DNA of 64,000 nucleotides from Citrobacter sp. R56 (GCF_016811995.1 NZ_CP069159.1:4402001-4466000), one strand, 5' to 3'. Shown: positions 31,984 through 43,375, numbered from the stretch's first letter. The notes: generated from the letters alone by a model not told the origin. Program-made: numbers and translations.

Positions 31984-32988
31984 GTGGCACAACGAGATTA
32001 TGTACGTCGCGGCCAACCGGCACCTTCGCGGCGCAAAAAGAGCACCTCACGGAAAAAGCAACGCAACATACCTGCGGTCTCGCCAGCAATGGTCGCGATT
32101 GCAGCCGCCGTCCTTGTGGCCTTTATCGGTGGTCTGTACTTCATTACTCATCACAAGAAAGAAGAGTCCGAAACACTGCAGGGCCAGAAGGTCACCGGTA
32201 ATGGATTGCCGCCAAAACCGGAAGAGCGCTGGCGCTACATCAAAGAGCTGGAAAGTCGCCAGCCTGGCGTGCGTGCGCCTACTGAACCCTCTGCGGGCGG
32301 CGAAGTCATGAACCCGGACCAACTCACCAATGAACAACGTCAGTTACTGGCACAGATGCAGGCGGATATGCGCCAGCAGCCGACACAGCTGAACGAAGTG
32401 CCGTGGAACGAGCAGACGCCTGAACAGCGTCAGCAAACGTTGCAGCGCCAGCGCCTGGCCCAGCAACAGGTGCAACAACAGCAGTGGGCCAATACTCAGC
32501 CGGTTCAACAGCCGCGTACGCAGCCTCGCGTGACTGAGCAGCCTTCTCAGCAGCCGCAACAACAAACACGCACAGCGCAGACCGCCCCTGTACAGCAGCC
32601 TCGTCAGACGCAGCAACCCAAACAGACTGCTGCCGCGCAGCCTTATCAGGATCTGTTGCAAACACCGGCGCACACCACCGCTTCACAGCCAAAAACGCAA
32701 CAGGCCGCGCCAATTGCGCGTGCAACGGAAGCGCCGAAGCCAACAACAGAGAAGAAAGATGAGCGCCGCTGGATGGTGCAGTGCGGCTCGTTTAAAGGCG
32801 CAGAGCAGGCAGAAACCGTACGTGCGCAGCTGGCCTTTGAAGGTTTTGATTCCCGAATTACCACCAATAACGGCTGGAATCGCGTGGTTATCGGCCCGGT
32901 GAAAGGCAAAGAAAATGCCGACGGTACCATCAACCGCCTGAAGATGGCGGGTCACACAAACTGCATTCGACTCGCTACTGGGGGTTGA
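31984..32988 (+). CDS. ftsN: Cell-division protein FtsN
   Basis: This 334-residue bitopic protein triggers septal peptidoglycan synthesis. It has a basic cytoplasmic tail (RRKKSTSRKKQRN), one membrane helix near 34-54 (MVAIAAAVLVAFIGGLYFI), a long Gln/Pro-rich periplasmic linker, and a C-terminal SPOR domain from about residue 255 (RRWMVQCGSFKGAEQAE) that binds denuded glycan. The start codon is GTG, as in K-12. It is about 15 residues longer than K-12 FtsN, all within the Q-rich linker. Confidence 0.95.
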   Translation: MAQRDYVRRGQPAPSRRKKSTSRKKQRNIPAVSPAMVAIAAAVLVAFIGGLYFITHHKKEESETLQGQKVTGNGLPPKPEERWRYIKELESRQPGVRAPTEPSAGGEVMNPDQLTNEQRQLLAQMQADMRQQPTQLNEVPWNEQTPEQRQQTLQRQRLAQQQVQQQQWANTQPVQQPRTQPRVTEQPSQQPQQQTRTAQTAPVQQPRQTQQPKQTAAAQPYQDLLQTPAHTTASQPKTQQAAPIARATEAPKPTTEKKDERRWMVQCGSFKGAEQAETVRAQLAFEGFDSRITTNNGWNRVVIGPVKGKENADGTINRLKMAGHTNCIRLATGG

Positions 32989-33012
32989 AACCCCCAAAAT
33001 CCCCCCCATCTA
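32985..33012 (+). promoter_or_regulatory. Sigma-32 heat-shock promoter of hslVU
   Basis: TTGAAA (32985-32990), a 13-base spacer, then CCCCATCTA (33004-33012) matches the sigma-32 consensus (CTTGAAA / CCCCATnT). It lies between ftsN and hslV, as in K-12. Confidence 0.88.
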
Positions 33013-33024
33013 TACTTGCATTAC

Positions 33025-33045
33025 GCCCCGTAGACTGTGCGGGGC
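33025..33045 (+). promoter_or_regulatory. 5' stem-loop of hslVU mRNA
   Basis: GCCCCG (33025-33030) pairs with CGGGGC (33040-33045) close to the expected mRNA start. A stem-loop in the same position stabilises hslVU mRNA in K-12. Confidence 0.65.
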
Positions 33046-33079
33046 CAGTATTCTGCATTTGTAACCAAGGGGTCTGCTC

Positions 33080-33610
33080 GTGACAACAATAGTAAGCGTA
33101 CGCCGTAATGGCCATGTAGTCATCGCCGGTGATGGTCAGGCCACACTGGGTAATACCGTAATGAAAGGCAACGTGAAAAAAGTTCGCCGCCTGTACAACG
33201 ACAAAGTCATTGCGGGCTTTGCCGGCGGCACTGCGGATGCCTTCACACTGTTTGAATTGTTTGAGCGCAAATTAGAAATGCATCAGGGTCACCTGGTCAA
33301 AGCCGCCGTGGAGCTGGCGAAAGACTGGCGTACCGATCGCATGTTGCGCAAACTCGAAGCGCTGCTGGCGGTAGCAGATGAAAATGCCTCTCTCATCATC
33401 ACCGGTAACGGTGACGTCGTGCAGCCCGAAAACGATCTGATTGCCATCGGCTCAGGCGGCCCGTACGCCCAGGCGGCAGCACGCGCTCTGCTGGAAAACA
33501 CCGAGCTCGGCGCGCGTGAAATCGCTGAAAAGGCGTTGGATATTGCAGGTGATATCTGCATCTATACCAACCACTTCCATACCATCGAAGAATTACCGTC
33601 TAAAGCGTAA
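33080..33610 (+). CDS. hslV: HslV protease subunit (ClpQ)
   Basis: This 176-residue proteasome-like peptidase forms a double hexamer with HslU caps. After removal of the initiator residue, Thr1 of [19 protein letters not shown] is the nucleophile. The start codon is GTG, after AAGGGG. It is the first gene of the heat-shock operon hslVU, with the hslU start nine bases after its stop. Confidence 0.97.
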   Translation: MTTIVSVRRNGHVVIAGDGQATLGNTVMKGNVKKVRRLYNDKVIAGFAGGTADAFTLFELFERKLEMHQGHLVKAAVELAKDWRTDRMLRKLEALLAVADENASLIITGNGDVVQPENDLIAIGSGGPYAQAAARALLENTELGAREIAEKALDIAGDICIYTNHFHTIEELPSKA

Positions 33611-33619
33611 GGATCTCCC

Positions 33620-34951
33620 ATGTCTGAAATGACCCCACGCGAAATCGTCAGCGAACTGAACAAGCACATTATTGGCCAGGACGCAGCGAAACGCTCCGTT
33701 GCTATCGCCTTACGTAATCGCTGGCGCCGCATGCAGCTCAACGAAGAGCTGCGCCATGAAGTGACCCCGAAAAATATTCTGATGATCGGCCCGACCGGCG
33801 TCGGTAAAACCGAAATCGCCCGTCGCCTGGCAAAACTGGCCAACGCGCCGTTTATCAAAGTTGAAGCGACCAAGTTCACCGAAGTGGGCTATGTCGGTAA
33901 AGAAGTTGACTCTATCATCCGCGATCTGACGGATTCAGCCATCAAAATGGTTCGCGTCCAGTCTATCGAGAAAAACCGTTTCCGTGCGGAAGAGATGGCG
34001 GAAGAGCGTATTCTGGATGTGCTGATCCCACCGGCGAAAAACAACTGGGGCCAGGCTGAACAACCGTCTGAACCGTCTGCTGCACGCCAGGCATTCCGCA
34101 AAAAACTGCGTGAAGGCCAGCTCGATGATAAAGAAATCGAGATCGATCTCGCCGCTGCACCGATGGGCGTTGAAATTATGGCGCCTCCGGGAATGGAAGA
34201 GATGACCAGCCAGTTGCAGTCGATGTTCCAGAACCTGGGCGGCCAGAAACAAAAACCGCGCAAACTGAAAATCAAAGATGCAATGAAGCTGTTGATTGAA
34301 GAAGAAGCGGCGAAACTGGTCAACCCGGAAGAGCTGAAACAGGACGCGATCGACGCGGTCGAGCAGCACGGTATCGTGTTTATCGACGAAATCGACAAAA
34401 TCTGTAAGCGCGGCGAATCCTCCGGCCCGGATGTTTCTCGTGAAGGCGTACAGCGCGACCTGCTGCCGCTGGTTGAAGGCTGCACCGTCTCCACCAAACA
34501 CGGTATGGTCAAAACTGACCACATTCTGTTTATCGCTTCCGGCGCATTCCAGGTGGCAAAACCATCTGACCTGATCCCTGAGTTACAGGGTCGTCTGCCG
34601 ATCCGCGTTGAGCTGCAGGCGCTGACCACCAGCGACTTTGAGCGTATTTTGACTGAACCTAACGCTTCTATTACCGTCCAGTACAAAGCGTTGATGGCGA
34701 CCGAAGGTGTGAACATTGAGTTCACCGAAGACGGTATCAAACGTATCGCTCAGGCAGCATGGCAGGTGAACGAAACCACCGAGAACATCGGTGCCCGTCG
34801 TTTGCACACCGTGCTGGAACGTCTGATGGAAGATATTTCTTATGATGCAAGCGATCTGAACGGTCAAAGCATAACAATTGATGCGGATTATGTGAGCAAA
34901 CATCTGGATGCGCTGGTCGCAGATGAAGATCTGAGCCGTTTTATCCTATAA
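33620..34951 (+). CDS. hslU: HslU unfoldase ATPase (ClpY)
   Basis: This 443-residue AAA+ ATPase unfolds substrates for HslV (for example SulA and sigma-32). Walker [13 protein letters not shown] lies near residues 56-67 and Walker [10 protein letters not shown] near 250. The inserted I domain lies between them (about 110-240). The C-terminal tail LSRFIL docks into HslV. Confidence 0.97.
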   Translation: MSEMTPREIVSELNKHIIGQDAAKRSVAIALRNRWRRMQLNEELRHEVTPKNILMIGPTGVGKTEIARRLAKLANAPFIKVEATKFTEVGYVGKEVDSIIRDLTDSAIKMVRVQSIEKNRFRAEEMAEERILDVLIPPAKNNWGQAEQPSEPSAARQAFRKKLREGQLDDKEIEIDLAAAPMGVEIMAPPGMEEMTSQLQSMFQNLGGQKQKPRKLKIKDAMKLLIEEEAAKLVNPEELKQDAIDAVEQHGIVFIDEIDKICKRGESSGPDVSREGVQRDLLPLVEGCTVSTKHGMVKTDHILFIASGAFQVAKPSDLIPELQGRLPIRVELQALTTSDFERILTEPNASITVQYKALMATEGVNIEFTEDGIKRIAQAAWQVNETTENIGARRLHTVLERLMEDISYDASDLNGQSITIDADYVSKHLDALVADEDLSRFIL

Positions 34952-34980
34952 TCGCGTTCAATGCATTTTCATCATTGTTG

Positions 34981-35005
34981 ATGGGGCTGAAAAGCCCCAT
35001 TTTTA
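34981..35005 (+). terminator. hslVU terminator
   Basis: ATGGGGCT-GAAA-AGCCCCAT (34981-35000) is followed by a T run. Confidence 0.92.
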
Positions 35006-35017
35006 TTGGCGCTAAAT

Positions 35018-35947
35018 ATGACTGAACAACAACAAATTAGCCGCTCACAAGCCTGGCTGGAAAGTTTACGACCCAAGACCCTACCGCTCGCCTTCGCGGC
35101 GATCATCGTCGGTACGGCCCTGGCATGGTGGAAAGGATTCTTCGACCCGCTGGTCGCTGTGTTGGCATTGATTACTGCAGGGCTGCTGCAGATCCTGTCA
35201 AACCTCGCTAACGACTATGGCGACGCCGTCAAAGGCAGCGACAAACCTGACCGCATCGGCCCACTGCGTGGAATGCAAAAAGGGGTTATCACTCAGCAGG
35301 AGATGAAGCGGGCGTTGATCGTCACCGTCGCGCTCATTTGCCTGTCCGGTCTCGCGCTGGTCTTCGTGGCATGCAACACACTGACAGATTTTGTCGGTTT
35401 CCTGGTGCTGGGCGGCCTGTCGATTATCGCGGCCATTACCTACACCGTGGGTAACCGCCCGTATGGTTACATCGGTCTGGGCGATATTTCCGTACTGGTG
35501 TTCTTTGGCTGGCTGAGCGTCATGGGTAGCTGGTATTTGCAGGCACATACACTGATTCCTGAACTCATTCTACCGGCAACCGCCTGTGGTCTGCTGGCAA
35601 CAGCGGTGCTCAACATCAATAACCTGCGTGACATCAACAGTGACAAAGAAAACGGTAAAAACACGCTGGTTGTGCGTTTAGGCGCGGTCAACGCCCGTCG
35701 CTATCACGCCTGCCTGCTGATGGGGACTCTGGTCTGCCTGGCGTTGTTTAACCTGCTCTCTTTGCAAAGCCTGTGGGGATGGTTGTTTATTCTGGCGGCG
35801 CCGCTACTGATCAAACAGGCGCGGTATGTGATGCGCGAAATGGAACCGACTGCAATGCGCCCAATGCTGGAACGAACGGTCAAAGCCGCGCTATTAACTA
35901 ACCTACTGTTTGTGGTTGGCATTTTCTTAAGTCAGTGGCCAGTTTAA
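35018..35947 (+). CDS. menA: 1,4-Dihydroxy-2-naphthoate octaprenyltransferase
   Basis: This 309-residue UbiA-family inner-membrane enzyme prenylates DHNA to demethylmenaquinone. It has about nine membrane segments. The first Asp motif is NDYGDAVKGSDKPDR and the second NNLRDINSDKENGKNT, which bind the Mg-diphosphate. The ATG at 35018 gives the K-12 N terminus (MTEQQ); a TTG four codons earlier is open but unlikely. Confidence 0.95.
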   Translation: MTEQQQISRSQAWLESLRPKTLPLAFAAIIVGTALAWWKGFFDPLVAVLALITAGLLQILSNLANDYGDAVKGSDKPDRIGPLRGMQKGVITQQEMKRALIVTVALICLSGLALVFVACNTLTDFVGFLVLGGLSIIAAITYTVGNRPYGYIGLGDISVLVFFGWLSVMGSWYLQAHTLIPELILPATACGLLATAVLNINNLRDINSDKENGKNTLVVRLGAVNARRYHACLLMGTLVCLALFNLLSLQSLWGWLFILAAPLLIKQARYVMREMEPTAMRPMLERTVKAALLTNLLFVVGIFLSQWPV

Positions 35948-36039
35948 CTGACAAATATCAATTAACAATTGATGATTTTGCCAACAGTACACATAGCGCG
36001 ATATACTAAAAATTCTCGCAGCAACTGAACGTTGATCCT

Positions 36040-36525
36040 ATGAAATACGATACTTCCGAGCTTTGTGACATCTACCAGGAAGATGTCAACGTCGTGGAAC
36101 CGCTGTTCTCTAACTTTGGAGGACGGTCGTCGTTTGGCGGACAAATCATTACGGTAAAATGTTTCGAGGACAACGGGTTGCTGTATGATCTGCTCGAACA
36201 AAATGGCCGTGGACGCATCCTGCTGGTCGATGGCGGTGGTTCTGTCCGTCGTGCGCTGGTCGACGCCGAACTGGCACGTCTGGCTGTACAGAATGAATGG
36301 GAAGGTCTGGTCATCTACGGCGCAGTGCGTCAGGTAGACGATCTGGAAGAGCTGGACATTGGTATTCAGGCGATTGCCGCCATTCCGGTGGGTGCCGCAG
36401 GTGAAGGCATTGGGGAAAGCGATGTGCGCGTCAATTTTGGCGGCGTAACGTTCTTTTCCGGCGACCATCTGTATGCCGACAATACCGGGATAATCCTTTC
36501 CGAAGACCCCCTCGATATCGAGTAA
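36040..36525 (+). CDS. rraA: RraA, inhibitor of RNase E
   Basis: This 161-residue protein forms a ring-shaped trimer that binds RNase E and slows mRNA decay. It belongs to the RraA/MenG-like fold ([21 protein letters not shown] near residues 67-87). It closely matches E. coli RraA and follows menA as in K-12. It has no methyltransferase motif despite the older name MenG. Confidence 0.96.
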   Translation: MKYDTSELCDIYQEDVNVVEPLFSNFGGRSSFGGQIITVKCFEDNGLLYDLLEQNGRGRILLVDGGGSVRRALVDAELARLAVQNEWEGLVIYGAVRQVDDLEELDIGIQAIAAIPVGAAGEGIGESDVRVNFGGVTFFSGDHLYADNTGIILSEDPLDIE

Positions 36526-36549
36526 AGAAAATACCGCAATTCGGTGTGA

Positions 36550-36583
36550 TGCCAGTCGGTTAAACAACTGACTGGCAATTTAC
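36550..36583 (+). terminator. rraA terminator
   Basis: TGCCAGTCGGTT pairs imperfectly with AACTGACTGGCA (36550-36577) and is followed by ATTTA, just past the rraA stop. Confidence 0.55.
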
Positions 36584-36716
36584 TTCGATTCTGGAAATCT
36601 CCAGATCCTCTTTTTTGCCACTTCACCCTTTCGATTCCCCCATTCAGCGCATTGACGAAGAAAAAACTCTCTCTATACCTAATGATGAATCTCATCACTC
36701 TCGTCACGGGGTCATC

Positions 36717-37460
36717 ATGCATATCGATCTGACAGGTAAAAAAGCGCTGGTCACCGGAGCCAGTCGTGGATTAGGGCGCGCTATTGCACTGTCGCTGGCG
36801 AAAGCCGGTGCTGATGTTGTTATAACCTATGAAAAATCTGCGGAGAAAGCCCAGGCCGTTGCCAATGAAATTACAGCACTCGGCCGCCATGGCGAGGCTA
36901 TTCAGGCAAACAGTGCAAACGCTCAGGCTATTCAGAACGCCGTAAATCACACGATACAGTCACTAGGAGGATTAGATATTCTGGTCAACAACGCAGGGAT
37001 CGCACGCAGTGGCCCGCTGGAGTCGCTGTCACTGGAAGACATCGACGCGTTGATTAACGTGAATATCCGTGGCGTGGTGGTAGCCATACAGGCCGCGTTG
37101 CCACATCTCCCTGAAGGTGGGCGAATTATCAATATTGGCAGTTGCCTTGCCAACCGTGTCGCCCAGCCGGGGATTGCTGTCTACGCGATGACTAAATCAG
37201 CGCTCAACTCGCTAACCCGTGGCCTGGCTCGTGATCTCGGCCCACGGGGTATTACCGTCAACCTTGTCCATCCCGGCCCAACGGACAGTGATATGAACCC
37301 AGCAGATGGCGAACAGGCGGATTCCCAACGACAGCTTATTGCGACAGGGCATTACGGTACACCGGAGGATGTTGCAGCGGCGGTGACGTTTCTGGCAAGC
37401 CCAGCGGCTGGGCAGATTTCCGGCACTGGTCTGGACGTGGATGGGGGTTTGAATGCCTGA
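36717..37460 (+). CDS. Short-chain dehydrogenase/reductase
   Basis: This 247-residue NAD(P)-dependent classical SDR has the cofactor loop TGASRGLG (13-20), NNAG, the serine segment IGSCLANR, the catalytic YAMTK and the LVHPGPTDSDMNP segment. It resembles BdcA-like and FabG-like reductases; the substrate is unknown. The start MHIDLTG at 36717 fits the family, although the ribosome site is weak; codons upstream to 36615 are open but do not look like SDR. It lies between rraA and zapB, where K-12 has no such gene to my knowledge. REP and ERIC repeats follow. Confidence 0.85.
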   Translation: MHIDLTGKKALVTGASRGLGRAIALSLAKAGADVVITYEKSAEKAQAVANEITALGRHGEAIQANSANAQAIQNAVNHTIQSLGGLDILVNNAGIARSGPLESLSLEDIDALINVNIRGVVVAIQAALPHLPEGGRIINIGSCLANRVAQPGIAVYAMTKSALNSLTRGLARDLGPRGITVNLVHPGPTDSDMNPADGEQADSQRQLIATGHYGTPEDVAAAVTFLASPAAGQISGTGLDVDGGLNA

Positions 37461-37492
37461 AACTAACGTTGTATCGCGGTAAAGCTATGATA

Positions 37493-37530
37493 TTGCCGGA
37501 TGACGGCTTGCGCCTTATCCGGCCTACATG
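37493..37530. repeat. REP element
   Basis: TGCCGGATGACGGCTTGCGC and CTTATCCGGCCTACATG form a single REP downstream of the SDR gene. Confidence 0.8.
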
Positions 37531-37561
37531 CTGGTACTCAATTCCTCTATAGATTTCGCGT

Positions 37562-37665
37562 TAGGGCAAGGCGGCAAGCGAATGAATCCCCAGAAGCATA
37601 GATAACTATGTGACTGGGGTGAATACCCGCAGCCAACGCCGCCATAACGTGAAATATGACGAGGA
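37562..37665. repeat. ERIC/IRU element
   Basis: The segment contains the ERIC core ATGAATCCCCAG, then a variable AGCATAGATAACTATGTGA, then CTGGGGTGA. Flanking arms are GGCGGCAAGCGA and CAGCCAACGCCGC. It abuts the zapB stop codon and could form a long hairpin in its 3' UTR. Confidence 0.88.
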
Positions 37666-37938
<273 letters not shown>

Positions 37939-38138
37939 TTAATGTAAACGCGCACAACATATAGTGCCGATTGTATGAAGCCCCGTCGCCGCTGTCCAGC
38001 GGCATACCGCGTAGATCGCGGTTTGCAACACTTTTCATCTTTGTCCTGGTGACATCAATTCAATATCGCTAAAGTGTTAACATATTGGTTAATGAAATGA
38101 TTCAGCTCACACTATTGCTTTGTCTCAAAATGCGCTTC

Positions 38139-38221
38139 ATAGCGCGATAACGCTCATTTTGTTGACGCAGTACACACATTTCAATTTCGATATTTCTCGC
38201 TTTTGCTCGTTAACGCTAAAT
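38139..38221 (+). promoter_or_regulatory. glpFKX control region with GlpR-like operators
   Basis: The 390-base spacer between zapB and glpF holds at least two imperfect palindromes close to the GlpR operator (ATGTTCGATAACGAACAT type): ATAGCGCGATAACGCTCAT (38139-38157) and TTTTGCTCGTTAACGCTAAA (38201-38220). K-12 glpFK has four GlpR sites plus CRP sites here. Glycerol 3-phosphate would relieve repression. I did not place the -35/-10 elements with confidence. Confidence 0.6.
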
Positions 38222-38303
38222 TAACAGCATGCCTACAGGGCATCGCGGATGTCAGTGACCTCCTCGCATACAATAAACATTAAACTCTCTTCAGGATCCG
38301 ATC

Positions 38304-39149
38304 ATGAGTCAAACATCAACCTTAAAAGGCCAGTGCATTGCTGAATTCCTCGGTACCGGGTTGTTGATTTTCTTCGGTGTGGGGTGTGTCGCTGCACTCA
38401 AAGTAGCCGGGGCTACTTTTGGTCAGTGGGAAATCAGTGTCATCTGGGGTCTGGGAGTAGCGATGGCTATCTACCTGACGGCAGGTGTTTCTGGCGCGCA
38501 CCTGAATCCAGCAGTGACCATCGCACTGTGGCTGTTCGCGTGTTTTGACAAGCGCAAAGTCGTACCTTTCATCATTTCTCAATTTGCCGGTGCTTTTTGC
38601 GCTGCGGCGTTAGTTTACGGGCTCTACTACAACCTTTTTGCCGACTTTGAACAAACGAATCACATCGTGCGTGGCAGCGTCGAAAGTCTCAATCTGGCTG
38701 GGACTTTCTCTACTTATCCAAACCCACATATCAATTTTGTGCAGGCCTTCGCGGTCGAAATGGTGATTACCGCTATTCTGATGGGGGTCATTCTGGCACT
38801 GACTGATGACGGTAACGGCGTGCCTCGCGGCCCACTGGCACCACTGCTCATCGGCTTACTAATCGCCGTTATTGGTGCATCAATGGGTCCATTGACGGGA
38901 TTTGCGATGAACCCGGCACGTGACATCGGCCCGAAAGCTTTCGCCTGGCTCGCTGGCTGGGGCAATATTGCCTTTACCGGTGGCAAAGACATTCCTTACT
39001 TCCTGGTGCCGCTGTTCGGCCCTATTGTGGGCGCCATTTTAGGGGCATTCGCTTATCGCAAACTGATTGGCCACCATTTACCTTGCGATACCTGTGTCGT
39101 GGAAGAGAAAGACGCCACGACGACTTCACAACAAAAAGCTTCGCTGTAA
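38304..39149 (+). CDS. glpF: Glycerol facilitator GlpF
   Basis: This 281-residue aquaglyceroporin lets glycerol diffuse across the inner membrane. The two half-helix motifs are GAHLNPAVT near residue 68 and GFAMNPARD near 203. The arginine after the second NPA is part of the selectivity filter. It is the first gene of glpFKX; glpK follows 21 bases later. Confidence 0.97.
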   Translation: MSQTSTLKGQCIAEFLGTGLLIFFGVGCVAALKVAGATFGQWEISVIWGLGVAMAIYLTAGVSGAHLNPAVTIALWLFACFDKRKVVPFIISQFAGAFCAAALVYGLYYNLFADFEQTNHIVRGSVESLNLAGTFSTYPNPHINFVQAFAVEMVITAILMGVILALTDDGNGVPRGPLAPLLIGLLIAVIGASMGPLTGFAMNPARDIGPKAFAWLAGWGNIAFTGGKDIPYFLVPLFGPIVGAILGAFAYRKLIGHHLPCDTCVVEEKDATTTSQQKASL

Positions 39150-40679
<1,530 letters not shown>

Positions 40680-40686
40680 TGTTGTA

Positions 40687-40715
40687 ATACCGGATGGCGG
40701 CTTCGCCATCCGGTA
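40687..40715. repeat. REP palindrome between glpK and glpX
   Basis: ACCGGATGGCG-GCT-TCGCCATCCGGT forms a near-perfect stem of about 11 bp within the operon. It may tune relative glpK and glpX mRNA levels. Confidence 0.8.
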
Positions 40716-40818
40716 AAACCTTCGCGTGAAGGCGACTCTGCACACGCACACACATCAATAATCCCATCCCCTCCCCTGTGCTACACTTCGCGCAATTTCT
40801 TTCTGCTACGGGTTTGCT

Positions 40819-41829
40819 ATGAGACGAGAACTTGCCATCGAATTTTCCCGCGTGACCGAAGCGGCTGCGCTGGCTGGCTACAAATGGTTGGGGCGCGGCG
40901 ATAAAAATACCGCTGACGGCGCGGCCGTTAACGCCATGCGCATTATGCTCAATCAGGTCAATATTGACGGGACGATTGTCATCGGCGAAGGCGAGATCGA
41001 TGAAGCGCCAATGCTGTTTATCGGCGAAAAGGTCGGTACCGGACACGGCGACGCGGTAGACATTGCTGTCGATCCGATCGAAGGCACCCGCATGACGGCG
41101 ATGGGTCAGGCTAACGCGCTGGCGGTTCTGGCCGTCGGCGACAAGGGCTGCTTCCTGAACGCGCCAGATATGTACATGGAAAAGCTGATCGTGGGTCCAG
41201 GCGCAAAAGGGTCTATCGATCTCAACCTGCCGCTGGAAGAGAATCTGCGTAATGTCGCAAACGCGCTGGGCAAGCCGTTGCGCGATCTGACCGTCACCAT
41301 TCTGGCGAAACCTCGCCATGATGACGTTATCGCAGAGATGGCGAAGCTGGGCGTGCGCGTATTTGCGATTCCTGACGGTGACGTTGCCGCCTCTATTCTT
41401 ACCTGCATGCCAGACAGCGAAGTCGACGTGCTGTACGGGATTGGCGGTGCGCCGGAAGGTGTCGTGTCCGCCGCCGTGATCCGCGCGCTGGATGGCGATA
41501 TGCAGGGCCGCCTGCTGGCGCGTCATGACGTAAAAGGTGATAGCGAAGACAACCGTCGCATTGGCGAGCAGGAACTGGCGCGCTGCGAGGCGATGGGCAT
41601 TGAAGCGGGTAAAGCACTGCGTCTGGACGAAATGGCGCGCAGCGACAACGTCATCTTCTCCGCGACCGGGATCACCAAAGGCGACCTGCTGGAGGGGATC
41701 AGCCGTAAAGGCAACATCGCGACCACTGAAACGCTGCTGATCCGCGGGAAGTCACGCACCATTCGCCGCATCCAGTCAATTCATTACCTCGATCGCAAAG
41801 ACCCGGATGTACAGGCGCATATCCTTTAA
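40819..41829 (+). CDS. glpX: Fructose-1,6-bisphosphatase class II
   Basis: This 336-residue Mn-dependent enzyme hydrolyses fructose 1,6-bisphosphate in gluconeogenesis. The phosphatase signature DPIEGTRMT lies near residues 85-93, with metal ligands in GEGEIDEAPM upstream. It closely matches E. coli GlpX and completes the glpFKX operon. Confidence 0.96.
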   Translation: MRRELAIEFSRVTEAAALAGYKWLGRGDKNTADGAAVNAMRIMLNQVNIDGTIVIGEGEIDEAPMLFIGEKVGTGHGDAVDIAVDPIEGTRMTAMGQANALAVLAVGDKGCFLNAPDMYMEKLIVGPGAKGSIDLNLPLEENLRNVANALGKPLRDLTVTILAKPRHDDVIAEMAKLGVRVFAIPDGDVAASILTCMPDSEVDVLYGIGGAPEGVVSAAVIRALDGDMQGRLLARHDVKGDSEDNRRIGEQELARCEAMGIEAGKALRLDEMARSDNVIFSATGITKGDLLEGISRKGNIATTETLLIRGKSRTIRRIQSIHYLDRKDPDVQAHIL

Positions 41830-41844
41830 AATCTGACACAAATT

Positions 41845-41953
41845 CCTTCACATTGCGTCGCGACGGCAAGCGAGCAATATCCCAGGCGCAGAGATAACGA
41901 TGTGACTGGGTTGCGCGAATGCTGCCAACAAAGAGGCAGCGTGAAGGATGACG
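41845..41953. repeat. ERIC/IRU element
   Basis: Terminal inverted repeats CCTTCAC (41845-41851) and GTGAAGG (41941-41947) enclose GCGACGGCAAGCGA, a CCCAGG…GTGACTGGG core palindrome, and GCTGCCAAC. This is the ERIC layout, here between glpX and fpr. It is diverged from the copy at 37562. Confidence 0.85.
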
Positions 41954-42050
41954 TGTAATTTGATCAATAGAGCCTTCCGGCCCATATGGGCTGGAAATCT
42001 TTCGCCCAACGAACGAAGATAGGGCTATTGGATCGGAACAGGAGAAGACC

Positions 42051-42797
42051 ATGGCAGAGTGGGTAACAGGCAAAGTGACTAAAGTGCAGTACTGGACTGA
42101 GGCGCTGTTGAGTCTGACCGTTCACGCCCCGGTTCATCCCTTCACGGCGGGTCAATTTACCAAGCTCGGACTGGAGATTGACGGCGAGCGCGTCCAGCGC
42201 GCCTATTCTTATGTCAACGCCCCCGAGAATCCCGATCTGGAGTTTTACCTGGTCACCGTTCCCGACGGTAAATTGAGTCCACGTCTGGCGGCGCTGAAAC
42301 CCGGCGATGAAGTCCAGGTCGTCAGTGAAGCTGCCGGTTTTTTTGTGCTGGATGAGGTACCCGAGTGCGACACGCTGTGGATGCTGGCGACGGGAACGGC
42401 AATTGGCCCTTACCTGTCAATTCTGCAACAGGGTAAAGACGTCGATCGTTTTAAAAATCTGGTGCTGGTGCATGCTGCGCGTTACGCCGCCGACCTAAGT
42501 TATCTACCGCTCATGCTGGAGCTGCAGGCACGCTACGAAGGTAAATTACGAATTCAAACGGTCGTAAGCCGGGAAACCATCGCGGGTTCGCTAACCGGGC
42601 GTATACCGGCGCTGATTGAAAGCGGTGAGCTGGAAAAAGCGGTTGGCTTGCCGATGGATAAAGAGACCAGCCACATCATGCTTTGCGGCAACCCGCAGAT
42701 GGTTCGCGACACGCAGCAATTGCTGAAAGAGACCCGGCAAATGACCAAACACCTGCGCCGCCGACCGGGCCATATGACCGCCGAACACTACTGGTAA
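42051..42797 (+). CDS. fpr: Ferredoxin/flavodoxin-NADP+ reductase
   Basis: This 248-residue FAD protein moves electrons between NADPH and flavodoxin or ferredoxin. The FAD motif RAYSYVN lies near residues 50-56, the NADP loop LATGTAIGPYLS near 109-120, and the C-terminal tryptophan (EHYW) stacks on the flavin. It is a SoxRS regulon member in K-12; I did not identify a definite soxbox here. It is convergent with yiiR. Confidence 0.96.
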   Translation: MAEWVTGKVTKVQYWTEALLSLTVHAPVHPFTAGQFTKLGLEIDGERVQRAYSYVNAPENPDLEFYLVTVPDGKLSPRLAALKPGDEVQVVSEAAGFFVLDEVPECDTLWMLATGTAIGPYLSILQQGKDVDRFKNLVLVHAARYAADLSYLPLMLELQARYEGKLRIQTVVSRETIAGSLTGRIPALIESGELEKAVGLPMDKETSHIMLCGNPQMVRDTQQLLKETRQMTKHLRRRPGHMTAEHYW

Positions 42798-42802
42798 TTT
42801 TT

Positions 42803-42846
42803 TTGCCGGATGGCCTGGCTCCATTTATGCCGCCATTCGGCAACGC
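42803..42846. repeat. Degenerate REP between fpr and yiiR
   Basis: TGCCGGATGGC and GCCGCCATTCGGCA form an imperfect REP-like palindrome between the two convergent genes. It probably serves as their shared 3' hairpin. Confidence 0.6.
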
Positions 42847-42852
42847 AATCCA

Positions 42853-43275
42853 TCACGCCTTGTACTTAACGTCCTGTGTATCTTTACCAAATTTATTCTC
42901 GCCCTGGGTGCCGACAAATGCGCCCAGGTCTACCAGCATCATGACCAGAATCACTGTTGGGACAAAACGTCCGACGACCCACTGCCACACTCCCGGCAGC
43001 ATCACCCAGTTGCCCGCCAGCAGCATCCACGCCAGAATCATCAGTAAAGCCCACAGGCCTGAACGTCCTCTGTCATGCAGCCGTTTTACCATTACCGCCG
43101 CCGTCGGCCAGAGCATACAGACCAGAGCAAACGCCGCCGTTTTAATCTCAAGCCATTCTTTACTGGCCAGAGTGAACAGAACCAGCATACCGACAAACCA
43201 GAGGCCTACCCAAATCCAGAAATCACGGCGCCCAATACGCCCTTTAAATGAGAATAACCACTGCTGTATGGTCAT
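42853..43275 (-). CDS. yiiR: DUF805 inner-membrane protein YiiR
   Basis: This 140-residue protein has about four hydrophobic helices and the DUF805 features WLFSFKGRIGRRDFW and VKRLHDRGRSG. The function is unknown. It closely matches K-12 YiiR. The start at 43275 follows AAGGAA; an earlier in-frame start at 43305 is less likely. K-12 has yiiS and uspD between yiiR and fpr; both are missing here. Confidence 0.9.
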   Translation of the reverse strand: MTIQQWLFSFKGRIGRRDFWIWVGLWFVGMLVLFTLASKEWLEIKTAAFALVCMLWPTAAVMVKRLHDRGRSGLWALLMILAWMLLAGNWVMLPGVWQWVVGRFVPTVILVMMLVDLGAFVGTQGENKFGKDTQDVKYKA

Positions 43276-43375
43276 GTAAGTTCCTTTATTATTGCCCTGC
43301 CCCACAGTTTACCCTTTTGACAAGCCAGACAGTTATCGTTTTAATCGTGAGCAGCCATAACGAAAGGTAAGATTG

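Noticed and set aside
33889-34740. Minus-strand frame of 283 codons opposite hslU
   Set aside because: It is a Ser/Arg-rich shadow of a strongly codon-biased gene, with no ribosome site.
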